Under the pieces are notes generated by a model. That model ran no database searches and was not told the DNA's origin. It worked only from the letters and a program-made list of their open reading frames with translations. A DNA stretch of 56,964 bases, taken from an uncultured Parafilimonas sp. Its GTDB lineage: Bacteria; Bacteroidota; Bacteroidia; Chitinophagales; Chitinophagaceae. A program made the position numbers and the translations under genes. The DNA is taken from positions 1-56,964 of the forward strand of contig CAIRZB010000039.1 in the NCBI GenBank assembly GCA_903882935.1. The letters are read 5' to 3'. Below, in pieces: positions 16,020 to 25,453 of this stretch; the first letter of the stretch is position 1, and every line of letters starts with the position of its first letter.

Positions 16020-18326
16020 CTATAAAGCTATCGTGCTTGTGCGGCTGCTGATATCTTTTACAATCACATCAATTTCATTAACAGACGTTGATAAATGCAT
16101 TAAACATTCTTCCTTTTCCTCCGCTGATAAACCAACCCCTGAAAGCAAATTCATAATCCCAATCATTCTCGATACCGGAGCCCGTAATACATGCGAATTA
16201 AACCAGGCTATCTCCCGCAGTTTTTTGTTTTGCGTTTCAATAGCGGTGGTATATTTTTTTGTTTCTGTAATTTCTTCCATTTCTAACATCATACCCAGTA
16301 TTTCCTCTTCATTGTCTATTACCGGAAAGATTCTGATGTTAAAAACTAATTCAGCACCATTTGTTTGTTGGTAGGCAACTTCATAACTTACCACCCGCCC
16401 CTGCAACACCAATTTAATATAATTTTCAAAAACTACTACTCTTTCCACAGGCAAACAATCGACAAAGTTGCCTCCCTTATCTATTTCTGTATTAAAAACA
16501 AGGCGTACAAATTCGACAGCCGTTCGGTTTAGCTCAAGAATAATCTGTTCCCTGTCCAGCAAAAAGTACGCAATTTTGGTTGTTGCCAATATCGCTTTCA
16601 GGTTGGCATCCGTTTTCACCAGGCTCGTTTCGGCCGCAAGTATTTTTGTAACATCCTTAAACAACAATAGGCGTACACTTTTTCCATTAAAAACAATATC
16701 GTTTGCATTAATCTCTGCAACTACGTGGGTTTTGTCCTTCTTAAAATATCTTTTTATTCCCATGGCCATAGGGCTTTCTATCTGCTTTTCAAACACCTCC
16801 TTTTGCCTTTGTATGTGTTCATTTGGCCTTAAAATAGCAATGGTAGTATCTAACAATTCCTCTTTTTCGTAGCCAAAAAGGTTAGTGGCGGCCTTATTCA
16901 CCTCAATGATTGACAGGTCGTCTTTTGCGACCATAATCATGGGCTGAGGGCTATGGTAAAAAAGCAATTGGTACTTTTGTTCAGATAGCTGTAATTGTTC
17001 TTCAGCCCGTTTCCGTGCGGTTACATCCAATAAAGTACCCATTATGGCAGATGCACCATCAATTTGCACTACGTTGCAATAAAACTCCACATAATTAGCA
17101 CTTCCATCTTTTTTCCTACCTACAAAAAAAATGCGCTCGTTGCCAAGTTCGCCCGAATATTTTTTTAATAAAATTTCCTCGGCAATAATCCGGTACTGCT
17201 CCGCTATAATTAAGTTAACTGCACTTTCGCTATTGTGTATTAGTTCATCAGGCTTATAACCGAAAATTTCGGCAAAACACGGATTTACGTAAACAAATTT
17301 GTGATTTTGTATTACAAATGTGCCAACCAACGATTGTTCGGTAATTGACCTAAATTTATTTTCACTTTCTTTATAAAGTCTCAATAATTTTTCTAGTTCA
17401 TGTGTCCGTTCGGCAACTTTGGTTTCAAGCTTACCATTCCATGTTTGTAACGCCAACTCCGCCTTAAGGCGCGCTGAGTCAATTTTGTTAAGCCATCGGC
17501 CTACATACCATAACGCAATTAATATTATACAAATAACAACGAAGATAAATAGCGAATATTTAGAATCAAATTGCCATATTTTAAAGCCTAGGTACTTTAT
17601 TTTTATAATGGCAGCCACCAAAAAAATAAACGGTATAAACGCTAAAAATTTCCGAGCCATTCTTTGGCCCAAAAGGGGTCCATTTATAAGCTTTACAATA
17701 CCTAAAGAAGGATGATATGCGGCCCCAACGATTGAGGCAACAAAGGTTATAATGGAACAATATAAAAAATTGGGGCCGTAGTCGTGCAGTTTATCAATAA
17801 ACCCATCGTTGGATATAATACTGATGATTAAAAGCCCAGATCCGGCAGTCAAAAAATGGTTACAATACTGCCCTCCCCCCTGCCATTGTCTACTTTTTGT
17901 GCCAAGCAAAAGAAATGCTAGGCCTGCAAAAACAAACATTATAGCACTACCTAGCTGGGGCCGCCCAGGATATGGCAAGCCGTGGGCTTGGAATACCAAG
18001 TCGGGTGCAAAAAACTGGTCAATGCCAAGGTCTACATTAAAAGCATATTCGGAAAGCGTTAAACTACCCAACAATATCAGCAGAAGGCTCAGCAAAATTT
18101 TAGCTATCTCCAAGCCTCTGCTTTTTCTAAACAAACGCAATAGGAAAAGCATGCCCCAAAAAGCTAAACTTATAGCAGTATTAAATTTAGTATTGTGATA
18201 TTTTGGAAAAAAGTTGGTAAAAAACAAAGGATCACCAAACACTGCAAAAACCATATACACCAAACCCGATACCAAAAGCCAAAGGCCTACAACCAAGTTT
18301 ATTTTATTACTTTTAAGAATTTTCAC
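16020..18326 (-). CDS. Membrane PAS-domain sensor protein with a phospho-acceptor helix but no ATPase domain
   Basis: A protein of 768 residues. The first 290 contain about eight hydrophobic helices and a periplasmic loop, then a coiled coil (KVAERTHELEKL). Three PAS domains follow: about 315-440 (with ARKRAEEQL at the end), 447-565 and 575-690. The last 75 residues are a histidine phosphotransfer-like helix pair with FNSHVLRAPVSR (His712). The protein stops there, so it lacks the N, G1 and G2 boxes of a kinase. It cannot bind ATP itself and may accept phosphate from another kinase or only dimerise. A palindromic promoter precedes it, as for the large kinase at 47955. Confidence 0.85.
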   Translation of the reverse strand: MKILKSNKINLVVGLWLLVSGLVYMVFAVFGDPLFFTNFFPKYHNTKFNTAISLAFWGMLFLLRLFRKSRGLEIAKILLSLLLILLGSLTLSEYAFNVDLGIDQFFAPDLVFQAHGLPYPGRPQLGSAIMFVFAGLAFLLLGTKSRQWQGGGQYCNHFLTAGSGLLIISIISNDGFIDKLHDYGPNFLYCSIITFVASIVGAAYHPSLGIVKLINGPLLGQRMARKFLAFIPFIFLVAAIIKIKYLGFKIWQFDSKYSLFIFVVICIILIALWYVGRWLNKIDSARLKAELALQTWNGKLETKVAERTHELEKLLRLYKESENKFRSITEQSLVGTFVIQNHKFVYVNPCFAEIFGYKPDELIHNSESAVNLIIAEQYRIIAEEILLKKYSGELGNERIFFVGRKKDGSANYVEFYCNVVQIDGASAIMGTLLDVTARKRAEEQLQLSEQKYQLLFYHSPQPMIMVAKDDLSIIEVNKAATNLFGYEKEELLDTTIAILRPNEHIQRQKEVFEKQIESPMAMGIKRYFKKDKTHVVAEINANDIVFNGKSVRLLLFKDVTKILAAETSLVKTDANLKAILATTKIAYFLLDREQIILELNRTAVEFVRLVFNTEIDKGGNFVDCLPVERVVVFENYIKLVLQGRVVSYEVAYQQTNGAELVFNIRIFPVIDNEEEILGMMLEMEEITETKKYTTAIETQNKKLREIAWFNSHVLRAPVSRMIGIMNLLSGVGLSAEEKEECLMHLSTSVNEIDVIVKDISSRTSTIAL

Positions 18327-18391
18327 TGTAAAAAATGTTTTCTAAAAAAATTGGGTTCCCACAAAGAATACTTGGTTATTTGTCAGGAGTA

Positions 18392-18438
18392 CAAAACTAA
18401 CTTTGTTACTAAAGGCACAAAACCCCATAAATAAGGGA
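18392..18438 (-). promoter_or_regulatory. Palindrome plus -7 promoter, site 7
   Basis: Read on the minus strand: TCCC-TTATTTAT-GGGG (18438-18423), a 23-base spacer and the -7 element TAGTTTTG (18399-18392). The predicted start is about 60 bases before the PAS sensor gene. Confidence 0.72.
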
Positions 18439-18731
18439 CTTTGGATATTTTAAGCATTTCTTAATAAGTTATTATAAGAACTATTTAGTGCTGCTATTCG
18501 GATGGTTATATTGCCACGGTTTTAGAGCGTTGTTTCCAATATCTGAGCAATACCCAACGCAAACTACCCCGCATACAGCAACTGGCAAAAATTCCGCCAA
18601 ACCATATCCAAACCTTCAGCGTTGTACGCCATTGGCAAATTATTAGCCTAACGTTAATATCCGTCTGGCGCACAAAAGCAAGAATTTCGCCACATTTGTT
18701 GTTTCCCAAAAAGCATTTAAACACACCACCA

Positions 18732-21317
18732 GTGAAAGCGCAAAAACGTATAGCTACATGGGTTTGTTGCCTGCTCGTATTATCCGCAGCAGCACAGCAT
18801 ACCACAACAATAACCCCAGCACCCAGAAAAGACCAACGCGCCCCGGTTGACAGCACCTGGGGCGAACTTACTGCGGGGGATAAAATGTTCTCCAACAGCG
18901 AGTTGTTCAACCCCGCTGGGCAAACCCTGGATTTGGCAAAAGGCACCAGGGTGTTGAACATTGGCCTGGCCCAGCAAGGCAAGTTTTTGGTGGTTAAAAA
19001 AAACAACGGCTTGGCGGTTGTTGACGCCAACGGTTTTACCTTGGCAAGCCAGCTGGGGTACGAGAAAAACGAAAGCGGCAGCATGTACGGCCTCACGGTG
19101 GCCGGCGACGACTCCACCGTGTATTTTACCGGGGCCAAAAAAAACCTATACATCGCCAACATAAGCAACACAGGCGCATTAACACTCACCAAAAAAATTG
19201 ATGTGTCGGTGGGTGACAAAACAACCACCCCCTTGGGTATTGGGCTGTACAGCAACAATATTGCGTTAGTGGCCTTGGCCATAAGCAACGAGGTGGCCGT
19301 GGTAGATGTTGCCGCAGGCAAAGTTATTGGCCATATACCCGTAGGTGTTTGCCCCTATGCCATCATCATCAGCAAAAACAAAAGGTTTGCTTTTATAAGC
19401 AATTTTGGCGGCCCGCACGCCAAAAAAGGCGACAGGACAGAAAAATCGGCGGGTACGGATGTTGCCGTGGATGACCGCTCCGTGGCATTGCGCGGCTCCG
19501 TAACTGTCATTGATATTAAGGCAAGAAAAACGGTTGCAGAAATAACCACCCGTATACACCCGGAAGCGATGGTGCTGTCGCCCGACGGCGGTTTGTTGTA
19601 TGTTAGCGACGAAAGTGGTGACGGCATAAGTGTAATTGATACCAAAACCTTTACAGTGGCACAGCAATTTGGCACAAAGCCAGATGCATCCCTGCCCTAC
19701 GGCAGCCTTACCACGGCACTGGCCTTTAGCCCAAACGGCAACGTGCTGTATGCAGCCAATGCGGGCAACAACGCCATTGCGCTGATTGACCCGAAGCGCC
19801 CCGAAAAAGGACCCTATGGCTTTTTGGCCGCCGGTGGTTTTCCGGGGTCCGTTTGCACAGATGGGCGCAATGTATACATTGGCAATGTTACCCCGCTTAA
19901 ACAGGGTGCCTTGCAAAAAGTGGCCGTGCCGCAAACCAAAGCCCAGCTGGATGCCTATTCGGTTACTGCAAAAAAAGGCTTCCATTTTATTGACATGCTA
20001 AGGGCACAGGCGCGGGCCAACTTGCACGCCGCACCCACACCTGTACCGGCCAACGCAGGCGAACCCTCTGCCATAAAACACGTGGTGTACATTATACGGG
20101 AAAACAAAAAATTTGACCAGGAGTTGGGCGACATTGGCATGGGCAACTGCGACCCTAAGCTGGTGCAGTTTGGCGACACCGTAACACCCAACGCGCACAG
20201 CCTGGCCAAGCAGTTTTTGCTGCTTGACAACTACTACTGCAACGGCGTAAACTCCAGCGACGGCCACCAATGGGCCATACAGGGCATTACCACGCCGTAC
20301 CACGAGAAAGATTTTTCGGCAGGGCGTTGCTCCTACGATTTTGGCACCGACCCACTGTGTTATGCGGGCTGCGGCTTTATTTGGGACCACCTGATGCGTA
20401 AGGGAATCTCGTTCAGGAATTTTGGTGAAACCGACCTTGCCGATGTTACCCCAGGCAAAACTTGGACCAACATTTATGATGCCTGGAAAACCAATAGCGA
20501 CTCCGTGTGGTATAAATGCGCCTACCAACTGGGCGGCCTGGAAAAATACAGCGATCTGCGTTTTCCCGGCTGGAACCTGACCATTACCGACCAAGTAAGG
20601 GCCGACAGGTTTATTGAGGCCCTGCACGAATATGAGGCCAAGGGTAGCCTGCCCGAGTTTACAATAATCTATTTACCCAACGACCATACCAGCGGTTTTG
20701 GCGACGGCATACCCACCCCGCGCGCTTATGTTGCCGATAACGACCTGGCCACAGGCAGGGTGATAGAAGCGCTTACCAAAAGCCCGTTTTGGAAAGATAT
20801 GGCCATATTTGTAAACGAAGACGACCCGCAAAGCGGCACCGACCATGTGGATGCCCACCGGAGTGTGTGTTATGTTGCCAGCCCCTACGCCAAACGGCAC
20901 ACGCTGCTGAGCAAGTTTTACAACCAATCCAGCGTGCTGCATACCATTTGCCAAATATTTGGCGTGCAACCCATGAACCAGCTGGTGGCCATGGCACCCC
21001 TAATGACCGACTGTTTTTTAAAAACCCCCGATTTTACGGGTTATACTGCCCTAACACCTGCCGTGGCAGTAAACGAAATGAACCCGCCAAAAAACAAGCT
21101 GGGCAAAACAACCGCTATGCTGGCCCCGCTTACCCAACGGATGGACTTTTCCAAACCCGACATGATTGACAGCGATGCGCTGTTGTTTAGCAAGTATATA
21201 TGGTCTACCATTTATGGGGAGCGGCCCTTTCCTACAAAATATTTTGCCGTGCAGCCCAAAAACCTAAAGGCACTGGGCTTGAAATTAGGCAGCCAGGGTA
21301 AAGATGGGGATGATTAA
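18732..21317 (+). CDS. YncE-like beta-propeller fused to an alkaline-phosphatase-superfamily phosphoesterase
   Basis: An exported protein of about 860 residues. A signal peptide (KRIATWVCCLLVLSAAAQ) is followed by a seven-bladed propeller-like half (residues about 50-430) with repeats such as VAVVDVAAGKVIGHIPVG and LYVSDESGDGISVIDTKT. The second half begins HVVYIIRENKKFDQELG, the metal-binding start of the acidic-phosphatase/phospholipase C-type esterase family (PF04185), with NDHTSGFGDG and NEDDPQSGTDHVDAHR carrying later metal ligands. Such fusions are common in Bacteroidota; the substrate is unknown. The start is GTG 18732; a TTG at 18696 in the same frame is the alternative. Confidence 0.85.
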   Translation: MKAQKRIATWVCCLLVLSAAAQHTTTITPAPRKDQRAPVDSTWGELTAGDKMFSNSELFNPAGQTLDLAKGTRVLNIGLAQQGKFLVVKKNNGLAVVDANGFTLASQLGYEKNESGSMYGLTVAGDDSTVYFTGAKKNLYIANISNTGALTLTKKIDVSVGDKTTTPLGIGLYSNNIALVALAISNEVAVVDVAAGKVIGHIPVGVCPYAIIISKNKRFAFISNFGGPHAKKGDRTEKSAGTDVAVDDRSVALRGSVTVIDIKARKTVAEITTRIHPEAMVLSPDGGLLYVSDESGDGISVIDTKTFTVAQQFGTKPDASLPYGSLTTALAFSPNGNVLYAANAGNNAIALIDPKRPEKGPYGFLAAGGFPGSVCTDGRNVYIGNVTPLKQGALQKVAVPQTKAQLDAYSVTAKKGFHFIDMLRAQARANLHAAPTPVPANAGEPSAIKHVVYIIRENKKFDQELGDIGMGNCDPKLVQFGDTVTPNAHSLAKQFLLLDNYYCNGVNSSDGHQWAIQGITTPYHEKDFSAGRCSYDFGTDPLCYAGCGFIWDHLMRKGISFRNFGETDLADVTPGKTWTNIYDAWKTNSDSVWYKCAYQLGGLEKYSDLRFPGWNLTITDQVRADRFIEALHEYEAKGSLPEFTIIYLPNDHTSGFGDGIPTPRAYVADNDLATGRVIEALTKSPFWKDMAIFVNEDDPQSGTDHVDAHRSVCYVASPYAKRHTLLSKFYNQSSVLHTICQIFGVQPMNQLVAMAPLMTDCFLKTPDFTGYTALTPAVAVNEMNPPKNKLGKTTAMLAPLTQRMDFSKPDMIDSDALLFSKYIWSTIYGERPFPTKYFAVQPKNLKALGLKLGSQGKDGDD

Positions 21318-21329
21318 AGGGGGGGAAGG

Positions 21330-21378
21330 CTTAGTGTAAACCTATAAGGTTTCAAAAACCTTATAGGTTTACACTAAG
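21330..21378. terminator. Perfect 23-bp stem hairpin between convergent genes
   Basis: The arms CTTAGTGTAAACCTATAAGG+TTT and its exact complement are separated by CAA. The hairpin lies between the converging phosphoesterase and FkbM genes and could stop transcription from both sides. There is no T run, and the unusual length and perfection suggest a recently spread element; a related hairpin with CTATAAGGTTT is at 35514-35553. Confidence 0.7.
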
Positions 21379-21406
21379 AGCCCAATACATTAGGTTTTGC
21401 GGAAGG

Positions 21407-22153
21407 CTATGCCGGCAAAACCGTTTCCTTATGCACAAAAACATAATTGGTAGCGGGTTGGCTGGTAAACACTTCAAGCTGCTGCCCTTTAAAAACCATT
21501 ACATCGTATTCAAGGCCCCGCATCAGGTCAACCACGGGGTCAAGCATTTCGTTGTCCCACAGTTCACAATATATGATGGGTTTGTGCTGCTTCAACAACT
21601 GCATGCCGCCTTGCAACACAAAAAACTCAAAATTTTCCACGTCAATTTTTAAGGCTGCAATTTTTGCTTCCTGTTTAAGTGCGGCTATATCGTCCAGCTT
21701 GGCAACCCGCACTTTGTACACTTCGCCGCTGTTCCAGTCGTCGTACCGCCCGTTTACTTCCACATGGCTAAGGCCAAACATGCGCACGTTGTTTATTTCG
21801 GGTACCACTATCCGCATGGTGCCTGTTTCGTGGCCCAGCGCATTTTCGTGCAGCACTACGTTTTTAAGGCGGTAATGTTTAACAATACGCTTAAAAACCG
21901 CACAATTAACGGGCACCGGCTCAAAAGCGTGTATCACCGCATGGGGAAATTTTTTCGCCAGCGGCACGGCGGTCATGCCAATGTTGGCACCAATATCCAA
22001 TATGGCCCCATCGGGTATCAGCGGTATAAACTTGGGGAAATCATCATTAATACCATACACCTTGCCGAAAAAAATTCTAAACCGGGCAAAATAGTACAGG
22101 TAGGTTTGCTGGCCCAGTGTTTTTTGTAACAGCCGCTGGATGAGTTTTTTCAT
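21407..22153 (-). CDS. FkbM family S-adenosylmethionine-dependent methyltransferase
   Basis: A 248-residue cytoplasmic enzyme that should methylate a hydroxyl of a sugar or polyketide-like acceptor. It has the SAM motif ILDIGANIGMTAVPLAKKFP, the acidic AFEPVP, HENALGHETG and the FkbM core VAKLDDI with IAALKIDVENFEFFVLQGG. In-frame codons extend to an ATG at 22168; MKKLIQRL at 22153 is the likelier start. No glycosylation genes are adjacent. Confidence 0.85.
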   Translation of the reverse strand: MKKLIQRLLQKTLGQQTYLYYFARFRIFFGKVYGINDDFPKFIPLIPDGAILDIGANIGMTAVPLAKKFPHAVIHAFEPVPVNCAVFKRIVKHYRLKNVVLHENALGHETGTMRIVVPEINNVRMFGLSHVEVNGRYDDWNSGEVYKVRVAKLDDIAALKQEAKIAALKIDVENFEFFVLQGGMQLLKQHKPIIYCELWDNEMLDPVVDLMRGLEYDVMVFKGQQLEVFTSQPATNYVFVHKETVLPA

Positions 22154-22312
22154 ACGCAATGGGTCCACAGCTATTGAAGGGTAGCCTCGCTGCGGATAAC
22201 CACGAATATACTAAACCGTAGCGAAAACCTGAAGCCGAACGATTTGCGGTGTGGGTAAAATACAAATCATTGGTGATTATTGATCATAAAAATCAATGTA
22301 GCCAAGGCTATA

Positions 22313-22358
22313 CCCCTTAAATATGGGCTTTTTTGGGATACTTTTCCTGCTAATTTGC
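22313..22358 (+). promoter_or_regulatory. Palindrome plus -7 promoter, site 8
   Basis: CCCC-TTAAATAT-GGGC (22313-22328), a 22-base spacer and a shortened -7 element TAATTTGC (22351-22358). The start of the AraC-type membrane regulator is 64 bases further on. Confidence 0.68.
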
Positions 22359-22421
22359 ATATTGAAAAAAACCAACAGCAGGATTTAGCTGGTTACCTAA
22401 ATTGCTACACCTAATTTTACT

Positions 22422-23480
22422 ATGGGGATTATAAAGAGCTTAACTACGGAAAATCTAGCCATTCTATTGGCATATTGGACCATTTTAGTGTTAGCCTTTA
22501 TTGCGGTGGTGGAAATAGCTTGCAATTATAAAGGCCAATTGGCTGCCAAAATTTTTGTGTTATGCATGGCAGGGAGTTTTATAACCCGGAGTACAGCACA
22601 AATTTTATACATAACAACCCATGATTTTTATCAGTTCTACCAGCTTTCGATATTGTTTTGCAATGTTTGCCTAATGCTCTTTTTAGGCATTATCAGCAAC
22701 GACAAAGCCACCAAGAAAAGCCTTTCATATTTTGCATTGGCTTTGCTAGCGCTAAGCATACCGTTTGTGGCCATATTGCTTACTAAAAAAGTTTTAACGC
22801 AACATCCGGCAACCATTTATTTATTGTTTGTTGTAAGAATTGCTTTCACTTTGGTGATAGGGCACTTTCTATATAAGCATATCAAAAAATTTCCGGCAAA
22901 TAATGTATACTTAACTAGCTTACGTAATTGGGTATTTAATTGTTTTATCGCAGTTTGGTTGCTGGTAGCACTTCTCACCATAAAACTGCTTTTTCCGGGC
23001 CTTTCTTTTTTTACCACCTGCTGTATTGGCATAGTGGAATTTGCCATGGTTTTAGCGTTAATCTTTAGGCCACAGTTTTTAAACAACGCCATCCCCGAAA
23101 AAATAGCGGGCTGGGCAGTTTTTACCGACCAAAATAAAAAACAGGTTAACGAACAAAAATTTGGGGAAAACTTTTTTTTACATACCTATTACACCAAAAA
23201 ACAGGCATCACCTACTGATTTTTCAGAAATTATAGGTACCTCTACAGAAGACCTAAATCTGTATGTAATTCAAAAATATACACTTAGTTTTTCCGATCTT
23301 TTAAACAAACATCGGGTAATTTATTTTAAACAACTGATCATTAATGGCGGGTACAAACAATACACGTTAGAAGCATTGGCTGATATGGCAGGGTTTGGCA
23401 GCAGGCAAAGCATGTATAATGCCTTTAAAAAATTTGAAGGATGCTCCCCATCCGATTTTGTTGCGCTGGTTAATACCTAA
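22422..23480 (+). CDS. Membrane-anchored AraC-type transcription regulator
   Basis: A protein of 352 residues. Residues 1-230 hold about seven hydrophobic helices, and the C-terminal 100 residues form an AraC-type double helix-turn-helix. The second helix-turn-helix is recognisable as YTLEALADMAGFGSRQSMYNAFKKFEGCSPSDF, the usual family signature. Regulators of this type (7TM sensor joined to AraC domain) are frequent in Bacteroidota and probably sense a membrane or external signal. The gene carries a palindromic promoter, so it belongs to the proposed regulon; whether it also controls it is open. Confidence 0.85.
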   Translation: MGIIKSLTTENLAILLAYWTILVLAFIAVVEIACNYKGQLAAKIFVLCMAGSFITRSTAQILYITTHDFYQFYQLSILFCNVCLMLFLGIISNDKATKKSLSYFALALLALSIPFVAILLTKKVLTQHPATIYLLFVVRIAFTLVIGHFLYKHIKKFPANNVYLTSLRNWVFNCFIAVWLLVALLTIKLLFPGLSFFTTCCIGIVEFAMVLALIFRPQFLNNAIPEKIAGWAVFTDQNKKQVNEQKFGENFFLHTYYTKKQASPTDFSEIIGTSTEDLNLYVIQKYTLSFSDLLNKHRVIYFKQLIINGGYKQYTLEALADMAGFGSRQSMYNAFKKFEGCSPSDFVALVNT

Positions 23481-23538
23481 ACAGTAGCACGTGCGCATTT
23501 GCAGGGTGCTACTGTTTATTTAATACGTAAACCCAGCA

Positions 23539-24408
23539 TTATAAAATTTCAATCTCTGTTTCTGCTACTTTAAGCGCCTGATCGCTGCCAAAATCAACAA
23601 TGGTATCCAGCGTGTAAATGCCTTTGGGTATCCCGGCAGGCAGTACCTGTGGTAATACAAACCGGTCGTTGGGCATGCTATTAAAATCAACCGGTTTAGC
23701 CTTCCACTCGTACATAGTTTTGGTATTGCTTAACTCAAAACGCACTTGCCCTTCGGTAACCAAATCGCCGGTGTTTTTTATTACTGCGTTTAACACATAT
23801 TGTTTTACCTTAATTGTATCAGCCGGTTTTCCTTTTTTTGTACTATCCTGCGGCGGGTAAACCATTACGGAAGTTAAATAAGCATCTAACAATTCAATAT
23901 TTTTGTTTTGTAGCTGGGGTGGCTCGTTATACACCTGTACATTTACCTTAAGGCTGTATTTAAAATTTGTTTGTACTTTATTTTTGTCAACCTGTTCTAA
24001 CGTATTGGTGTTTCGCTGCACTAAATAAAGCATGGCTGCAGTAGTTACGCTGTCATCGCCCGGTGGCAACTGTAGCGTAACGTCAATGGTTTTTGTTTCG
24101 CCGGCGCCCAGGGCTAATTGGTCGGGCACCACTTTTAGGTATTTACTTATGCCATTGGCAAAAACCTCACCCGGGGCGGCAAATTTCTTTTGGCCAGTAG
24201 TGTCGCGCCGCCAATCGTTAAAGCTGCAAACCAATACAAAATTACCGCTGGTATTATTGCTAATGGTTATGGTTTGGGTTTCGGTTTGGCCTCCTGGTTG
24301 TTTAAAAAACAGCTTAGTGGGGCTAACACCAAAACCTGTTTGGGCCAGCGCACACCCACAAATATTTATTAATAAAATACTGGTAAAAACTTTTTTATGT
24401 AGTGCCAT
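23539..24408 (-). CDS. Periplasmic pilus-type chaperone (PapD-like fold)
   Basis: A protein of 289 residues with a signal peptide ending at CGCALAQ. The N-terminal Ig-like domain has FGVSPTKLFFKQPGG and TITISNNTSGNFVL, followed by KYLKVVPDQLALGAGETKTIDVTLQLP, the layout of pilus chaperone domain 1. The second domain has KYSLKVNVQVYN and VLNAVIKNTGDLVTEGQVRF. It is predicted to cap and deliver subunits encoded at 24800, 25454 and perhaps 32397 to the large outer-membrane protein at 26374. It is the last gene of the minus-strand locus. Confidence 0.75.
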   Translation of the reverse strand: MALHKKVFTSILLINICGCALAQTGFGVSPTKLFFKQPGGQTETQTITISNNTSGNFVLVCSFNDWRRDTTGQKKFAAPGEVFANGISKYLKVVPDQLALGAGETKTIDVTLQLPPGDDSVTTAAMLYLVQRNTNTLEQVDKNKVQTNFKYSLKVNVQVYNEPPQLQNKNIELLDAYLTSVMVYPPQDSTKKGKPADTIKVKQYVLNAVIKNTGDLVTEGQVRFELSNTKTMYEWKAKPVDFNSMPNDRFVLPQVLPAGIPKGIYTLDTIVDFGSDQALKVAETEIEIL

Positions 24409-24593
24409 TTTTAAAAAACGAAATATTAAGTAACCAAAAATTATTAGGTAAAGGGCCTATACTGCTACTTGTTGCAACTGATGAACCTTAACGCTGTTAC
24501 AATAAGTCAAATAATTTTGGGGTAGCAAAGCCGTTTACTTTTACCTGCCCTATGTTGGGTATAACCTCATTTAATTTTTACAGGTTTATCGCA

Positions 24594-24752
24594 TTATATC
24601 TCGTCAACCGCAACTGTAACCTGTACAATACAGGCATCCGCCACCGGTGAATATACCTTATCGCGGTAAGCATCGATGCTGAACAAATACCCAGCTGTAA
24701 CCCAAACTGATTTTACGCCAGCCAATATCTCCGGTGTCGGTCGTAAAACCAT
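24594..24752 (-). pseudogene. Decayed pilin-like subunit, C-terminal fragment
   Basis: An open stretch of 52 codons ends YRDKVYSPVADACIVQVTVAVDEI, which has the closing pattern of the locus subunits (tyrosine, alternating valines, acidic residue, stop). There is no signal peptide and the upstream sequence is not in frame with a subunit N-terminus. It reads as the remains of another subunit gene between the chaperone and the 24800 gene. Confidence 0.5.
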
Positions 24753-24799
24753 GTTAAAGCGCATTTACCAAAAGCGCAACCTAATTCATTCCAGAAAAG

Positions 24800-25330
24800 C
24801 TACAATTGGTCAAACTGGTACACCAACGTGGTTGTATAATCACTAGCGGCAGTGGCATTTAACAGGGCCACCGGTAAATAATAGGCGGTGGTAAAACGCA
24901 TACCAACACCGGCACTATACGTAGGCACAACTACCTGAAAATCAGTACTCATCACTATCTTATCCGACATATTTCCGTTGGGCAACCCTAACGAAAGCAA
25001 TATTGCGCTTATGGGTATTTTACTGGTTGTTGTGGGGCTCTCCATATCACCCAAGGCTTTTACGCTTATACTAAAAGGTACAGCAAACGATACCATCAGC
25101 ATATTATCCACCTCGTAAAACGGGTTGGTATTGCTGCCTGCGGGCGGGGGCGTATAAACAGTAGTACTTTGGTCTGTTGGTGGCGCTGTTATTATCAATA
25201 CCGGCGGTACGGCCAACACCAGCGTTTGACTGGCACTAGCGCGCCGCTGGCTTACACCAATTGCGCTAAGCAGCAGCAATGCCAACAAGGTAATGCAACA
25301 CCGCCAACATTTAACAAAACTGTACACCAT
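24800..25330 (-). CDS. Pilin-like secreted subunit (minor or tip candidate)
   Basis: A 176-residue exported protein with signal peptide (WRCCITLLALLLLSAIGVSQ). The mature part begins SASQTLVLAVPPVL and ends YTTTLVYQFDQL. Both ends match the other two subunit candidates (TQTLQLSV near the start, V-T-(I/L)-E-(I/V)-D-(G/Q)-L at the end), which suggests the same fold. An upstream ATG at 25435 is inside the hairpin of 25400-25437, so ATG 25330 is used. It lies behind that hairpin and is thus probably expressed less than the 25454 subunit. Confidence 0.6.
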   Translation of the reverse strand: MVYSFVKCWRCCITLLALLLLSAIGVSQRRASASQTLVLAVPPVLIITAPPTDQSTTVYTPPPAGSNTNPFYEVDNMLMVSFAVPFSISVKALGDMESPTTTSKIPISAILLSLGLPNGNMSDKIVMSTDFQVVVPTYSAGVGMRFTTAYYLPVALLNATAASDYTTTLVYQFDQL

Positions 25331-25399
25331 ACAAAAAAGGCCTTTACGTATATAAAATACCCCAGTTAACAATATTAAAAAACGCCGGTACAAATAAAT

Positions 25400-25437
25400 A
25401 TGTGGGTTTACAAAACACTGCTTTTGTAAACCCACAT
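25400..25437 (-). terminator. Perfect 16-bp hairpin between two subunit genes
   Basis: Arms ATGTGGGTTTACAAAA and exact complement, loop of six bases, followed on the minus strand by an A/T-rich stretch with TATTTATTT. It lies 16 bases after the stop of the 25454 subunit, suggesting that most transcripts end here. Confidence 0.75.
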
Positions 25438-25453
25438 GGCCTACTACTACTAA

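Noticed and set aside
18506-19321. 271-codon frame on the minus strand
   Set aside because: Antisense to the beta-propeller part of the phosphoesterase fusion; no recognisable motif.
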